DNA from: Sphingomonas bacterium
GTDB taxonomy: Bacteria; Pseudomonadota; Alphaproteobacteria; Sphingomonadales; Sphingomonadaceae
Reading direction: 5' to 3'
DNA: 8,637 nt
Assembly: GCF_903643065.1 (NCBI RefSeq)
Contig: NZ_CAHJWX010000049.1
Location: 1-8,637, forward strand
Part shown: one piece after another, positions 6,551 through 8,637 of the stretch
How positions within the stretch are numbered: position 1 is the stretch's first letter
Layout of the letters: each line of letters opens with the position of its first letter
Program-made: the position numbers and the translations under genes
Notes under the pieces: generated by a model
Told to the model about the DNA's origin: nothing
What the model saw: the letters and a program-made list of their open reading frames with translations, nothing else
Database searches by the model: none

Positions 6551-7000
6551 TCAGCCGCGTCCGCGATAGGGCGCGACGCCCTGGTCGGGCAGCCACAGCC
6601 CGGCCGGCGGCGGGCCCGACTGCCAGAACACGTCGATCGGGATGCCGCCGCGCGGATACCAATAGCCCCCGATCCGCAGCCAGCGGGGCGCCATCTCCGC
6701 GTGCAGCCGCTCGCCGATGCCGACGGTACAGTTCTCGTGGAACGCGGCGTGGTTGCGAAACGCGCCCAGGAACAGCTTGAGCGACTTCGACTCGACGATC
6801 GTCTCGTCCGGCACGTAGTCGATGACGAGATGCGCGAAATCGGGCTGGCCCGTCACCGGGCAGAGCGAGGTGAACTCCGGCACGGCGAACCGCACCAGAT
6901 AGGCGCGGCCGGGGCGCGGGTTGGGAACATAGTCGAGCACCGCGTCCGCCGGCGAGGCGGGCAGCGCGGAGGATTGACCTAGATGAAGCGGGGTCGTCAT
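6551..7000 (-). CDS. queF: NADPH-dependent 7-cyano-7-deazaguanine reductase (preQ0 reductase)
   Basis: This 149-aa cytosolic enzyme reduces the nitrile of preQ0 to the aminomethyl group of preQ1, using two NADPH, in biosynthesis of the tRNA wobble nucleoside queuosine. It is the short, single T-fold-domain form like that of Bacillus subtilis, not the long form of E. coli. Catalytic Cys47 lies in [13 protein letters not shown] with Asp54; the QueF signature ESKSLKLFL is at 70-78; substrate-binding His88-Glu89 are in HENC (88-91). These match B. subtilis Cys55, Asp62, His96 and Glu97 at a constant offset of 8. ATG 7000 starts the conserved protein; its Shine-Dalgarno is weak. It is divergent from the photolyase gene with 43 bp between start codons. 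No other queuosine gene is in the window and no preQ1 riboswitch was seen. Confidence 0.95.
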   Translation of the reverse strand: MTTPLHLGQSSALPASPADAVLDYVPNPRPGRAYLVRFAVPEFTSLCPVTGQPDFAHLVIDYVPDETIVESKSLKLFLGAFRNHAAFHENCTVGIGERLHAEMAPRWLRIGGYWYPRGGIPIDVFWQSGPPPAGLWLPDQGVAPYRGRG

Positions 7001-7043
7001 CGCGGCTATCTAGGAAGCGCCCGGGATCATAGGAAGCGCGGCC
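7001..7043. promoter_or_regulatory. Divergent queF/photolyase start region with direct repeat
   Basis: Only 43 bp separate the two divergent start codons, so promoters for each gene must extend into the other's coding sequence. The 10-mer taggaagcgc occurs twice in direct orientation (7011-7020 and 7030-7039). The second copy supplies the AGGAAG Shine-Dalgarno (7031-7036) of the photolyase, 7 nt before its ATG. I could not find a convincing -35/-10 pair on either strand. Confidence 0.45.
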
Positions 7044-8585
7044 ATGACCACGCTCGCGTTCGTGCTGGGCGACCAGCTCTCCCCCACCCTGTCCTCGCTC
7101 ACCGATGCCGACCCGGCCGACACGGTCGTGCTGATGGCGGAGGTGGCGGACGAGACGGGCTATGTGCGGCATCACCAGGCCAAGATCGCCTTTCTGTTCT
7201 CGGCGATGCGCCACCATGCGGCGGCGCTCGGCGCGGCGGGCTGGCGGGTCGACTATGTGCGGCTGGAGGATGCCGACAACAGCGGCAGCTTCACCGGCGA
7301 GCTCGCGCGCGCGATCGAGCGGCACGCGCCCGACCGGATCGTCGTCACCGAATCCGGCGAATGGCGCGTCGCGGCGATGCTGGACAGCTGGTCGACGCGG
7401 TTCGGCCTGCCCGTCGAGATCAGGGGCGACGACCGGTTCCTGGCCAGCCATGCCGATTTCGGCGAATGGGCGGGGCGCCAGCGCGGGCTGACGATGGAAT
7501 GGTTCTATCGCGAGCAGCGTGCCCGCTACGGCCTGCTGATGGACGGCGCCAAGCCGGCGGGCGGACGCTGGAACTTCGACAAGGAGAACCGCAAGCCCGT
7601 CGCCGGCGACCTGCTGATGCCCCGGCCGCTGTCGTTCGCGCCGGACGAGATCACGCTGGAGGTGCTGGACCTGGTGCGCCGCCGGTTCGGCAACCATCCG
7701 GGCTCGCTCGACGGCTTCGACTGGGCGGTGACGGCGGCGGACGCGCAGCGGCAGGCGGAGGCGTTCTTCGCGCACGCGCTGCCCCGGTTCGGCGACTATG
7801 AGGACGCGATGGTGACGGGCGAGCGCCACCTGTGGCACTCGATCCTGTCGCCCTACCTCAACGCCGGGCTGCTGCTCCCGCTCGACCTGTGCCGCCGCGC
7901 GGAGGCCGAGTATCGCGCGGGGCGCGCGCCGATCAACTCGGTGGAAGGCTATGTCCGCCAGATCCTGGGCTGGCGCGAGTACATGCGCGGCATCTATTGG
8001 CGCGAGGGACCGGACTATACCAAGCGCAACTTCCTGGGCCACACGCGGCCACTGCCCGGCTGGTACTGGACGGGCGAAACGGACCTCCACTGCCAGCGCG
8101 AGGCGATCGGGCAGACGCTCGCCACCGCGCACGCGCATCATATCCAGCGGCTGATGGTGACCGGCAATTTCGCGCTGCTGATCGGCGCCGACCCCATGCA
8201 GGTCCAGCAATGGTATCTGGAGGTCTATATCGACGCGTATGAATGGGTGGAGGCGCCCAACACCTTGGGGATGAGCCAGTTCGGCGACGGCGGGCTGCTC
8301 AGCACCAAGCCGTACATCTCGTCGGGCGCGTATATCGACCGGATGAGCGACTATTGCCGGCACTGCCGCTATGACGTGAAACAGCGCGTCGGGCCGGACG
8401 CCTGCCCGTTCAACGCGCTCTACTGGGACTTCCTGGCGCGCCACGAGGACAAGCTGCGCGGCAACGGCCGGCTGCGCGGGCCATACCGGACCTGGGACCG
8501 GTTCGCGCCGGAGACGCAAGGAGAGGTGCGCGCGCAGGCGGCGGGCTACCTGGCCACGCTGGACGCGGGCGGGGCGGTGTATTGA
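7044..8585 (+). CDS. Iron-sulfur bacterial cryptochrome/photolyase (FeS-BCP, PhrB-type)
   Basis: This 513-aa flavoprotein of the FeS-BCP branch is likely a light-driven (6-4) DNA photolyase, as shown for Agrobacterium PhrB. The N-terminal alpha/beta Rossmann domain begins FVLGDQLSP (6-14); in PhrB the antenna cofactor is 6,7-dimethyl-8-ribityllumazine. The C-terminal helical FAD domain holds four cysteines, Cys350, Cys438, Cys441 and Cys454, at positions I recall as the [4Fe-4S] ligands of PhrB. His365-His366 in HAHHIQRLMVTGNFALL (363-379) match the active-site histidines. Trp342, Trp390 and Tyr391 match the reported electron-transfer residues. The protein therefore looks fully functional. 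ATG 7044 has AGGAAG 7 nt upstream and starts the fold directly. It is divergent from queF, and a palindromic repeat follows 3 bp after its stop. A cryptochrome-like signalling role is the main alternative to repair. Confidence 0.95.
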   Translation: MTTLAFVLGDQLSPTLSSLTDADPADTVVLMAEVADETGYVRHHQAKIAFLFSAMRHHAAALGAAGWRVDYVRLEDADNSGSFTGELARAIERHAPDRIVVTESGEWRVAAMLDSWSTRFGLPVEIRGDDRFLASHADFGEWAGRQRGLTMEWFYREQRARYGLLMDGAKPAGGRWNFDKENRKPVAGDLLMPRPLSFAPDEITLEVLDLVRRRFGNHPGSLDGFDWAVTAADAQRQAEAFFAHALPRFGDYEDAMVTGERHLWHSILSPYLNAGLLLPLDLCRRAEAEYRAGRAPINSVEGYVRQILGWREYMRGIYWREGPDYTKRNFLGHTRPLPGWYWTGETDLHCQREAIGQTLATAHAHHIQRLMVTGNFALLIGADPMQVQQWYLEVYIDAYEWVEAPNTLGMSQFGDGGLLSTKPYISSGAYIDRMSDYCRHCRYDVKQRVGPDACPFNALYWDFLARHEDKLRGNGRLRGPYRTWDRFAPETQGEVRAQAAGYLATLDAGGAVY

Positions 8586-8587
8586 AA

Positions 8588-8637
8588 TCCTCCCCGGGAC
8601 GGGGAGGTGGCGCGCGGCGTAGCCGCGTGACGGAGGG
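8588..8637. repeat. GC-rich double-hairpin intergenic repeat, cut by window end
   Basis: Two perfect hairpins follow the photolyase stop. The first has arms CCTCCCCG (8589-8596) and CGGGGAGG (8600-8607) with a 3-nt loop; the second has arms CGCGGC (8613-8618) and GCCGCG (8622-8627) with loop GTA. A trailing CGGAGGG (8631-8637) runs to the window edge. No T-run follows, so it is not a classical intrinsic terminator, though the hairpins could block 3' exonucleases. The layout matches a dispersed intergenic repeat I associate with sphingomonad genomes (from memory). Confidence 0.6.

Noticed and set aside
6543..8519. 658-codon minus-strand frame opposite the photolyase and over queF
   Set aside because: It spans two well-identified genes and a divergent promoter region, and its translation has no recognisable domain.
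8589..8607. Intrinsic terminator for the photolyase gene
   Set aside because: The hairpin is strong but is followed by GTGGCG, not a T-run. A repeat element is the better description.

Overview
The window is very GC-rich and its coding frames end almost every codon in G or C. With the gene set seen here (iron-sulfur photolyase, OPT transporter, a GT4/GH130 pair, and palindromic intergenic repeats of a type I associate with sphingomonads), the best guess is an alphaproteobacterium, probably Sphingomonas or a close relative. This is inference from composition and gene content; there is no rRNA or other marker gene in the window.

Layout. Positions 1-106 hold the start of a minus-strand gene that runs off the left edge. 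About 760 bp without a convincing full gene follows (107-867). It contains one possible small secreted ORF (221-424) and three REP-like repeat copies, two of which form a perfect 20-bp inverted pair (501-520 and 633-652). An OPT-family membrane transporter occupies 868-2811 (+). It converges, with only 4 bp between stop codons, on a two-gene minus-strand operon: a GT4 glycosyltransferase fused to a six-hairpin glycosidase-like domain (4147-6414), then a GH130 mannoside phosphorylase/hydrolase homologue (2816-4093). The operon has a strong Shine-Dalgarno, a candidate sigma-70 promoter, and a perfect 17-bp palindrome at the predicted transcription start. Upstream on the same strand is queF (6551-7000), for queuosine biosynthesis. 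It is divergent, with 43 bp between start codons, from an FeS-BCP/PhrB-type photolyase (7044-8585, +). The window ends inside a GC-rich palindromic repeat.

How the genes relate. queF and the photolyase are recognisable single-gene functions (tRNA modification, light-driven DNA repair) and need no partners here. The OPT transporter has no partner that reveals its substrate. The GT4-hairpin fusion and the GH130 protein are the clearest candidate for a little-described system. Both lack signal peptides, are cotranscribed and carry glycan-building and glycan-breaking folds. They could make and recycle an intracellular mannose-containing oligosaccharide under control of a palindrome-binding regulator. 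That function is a hypothesis; the families and operon structure are what the sequence shows.
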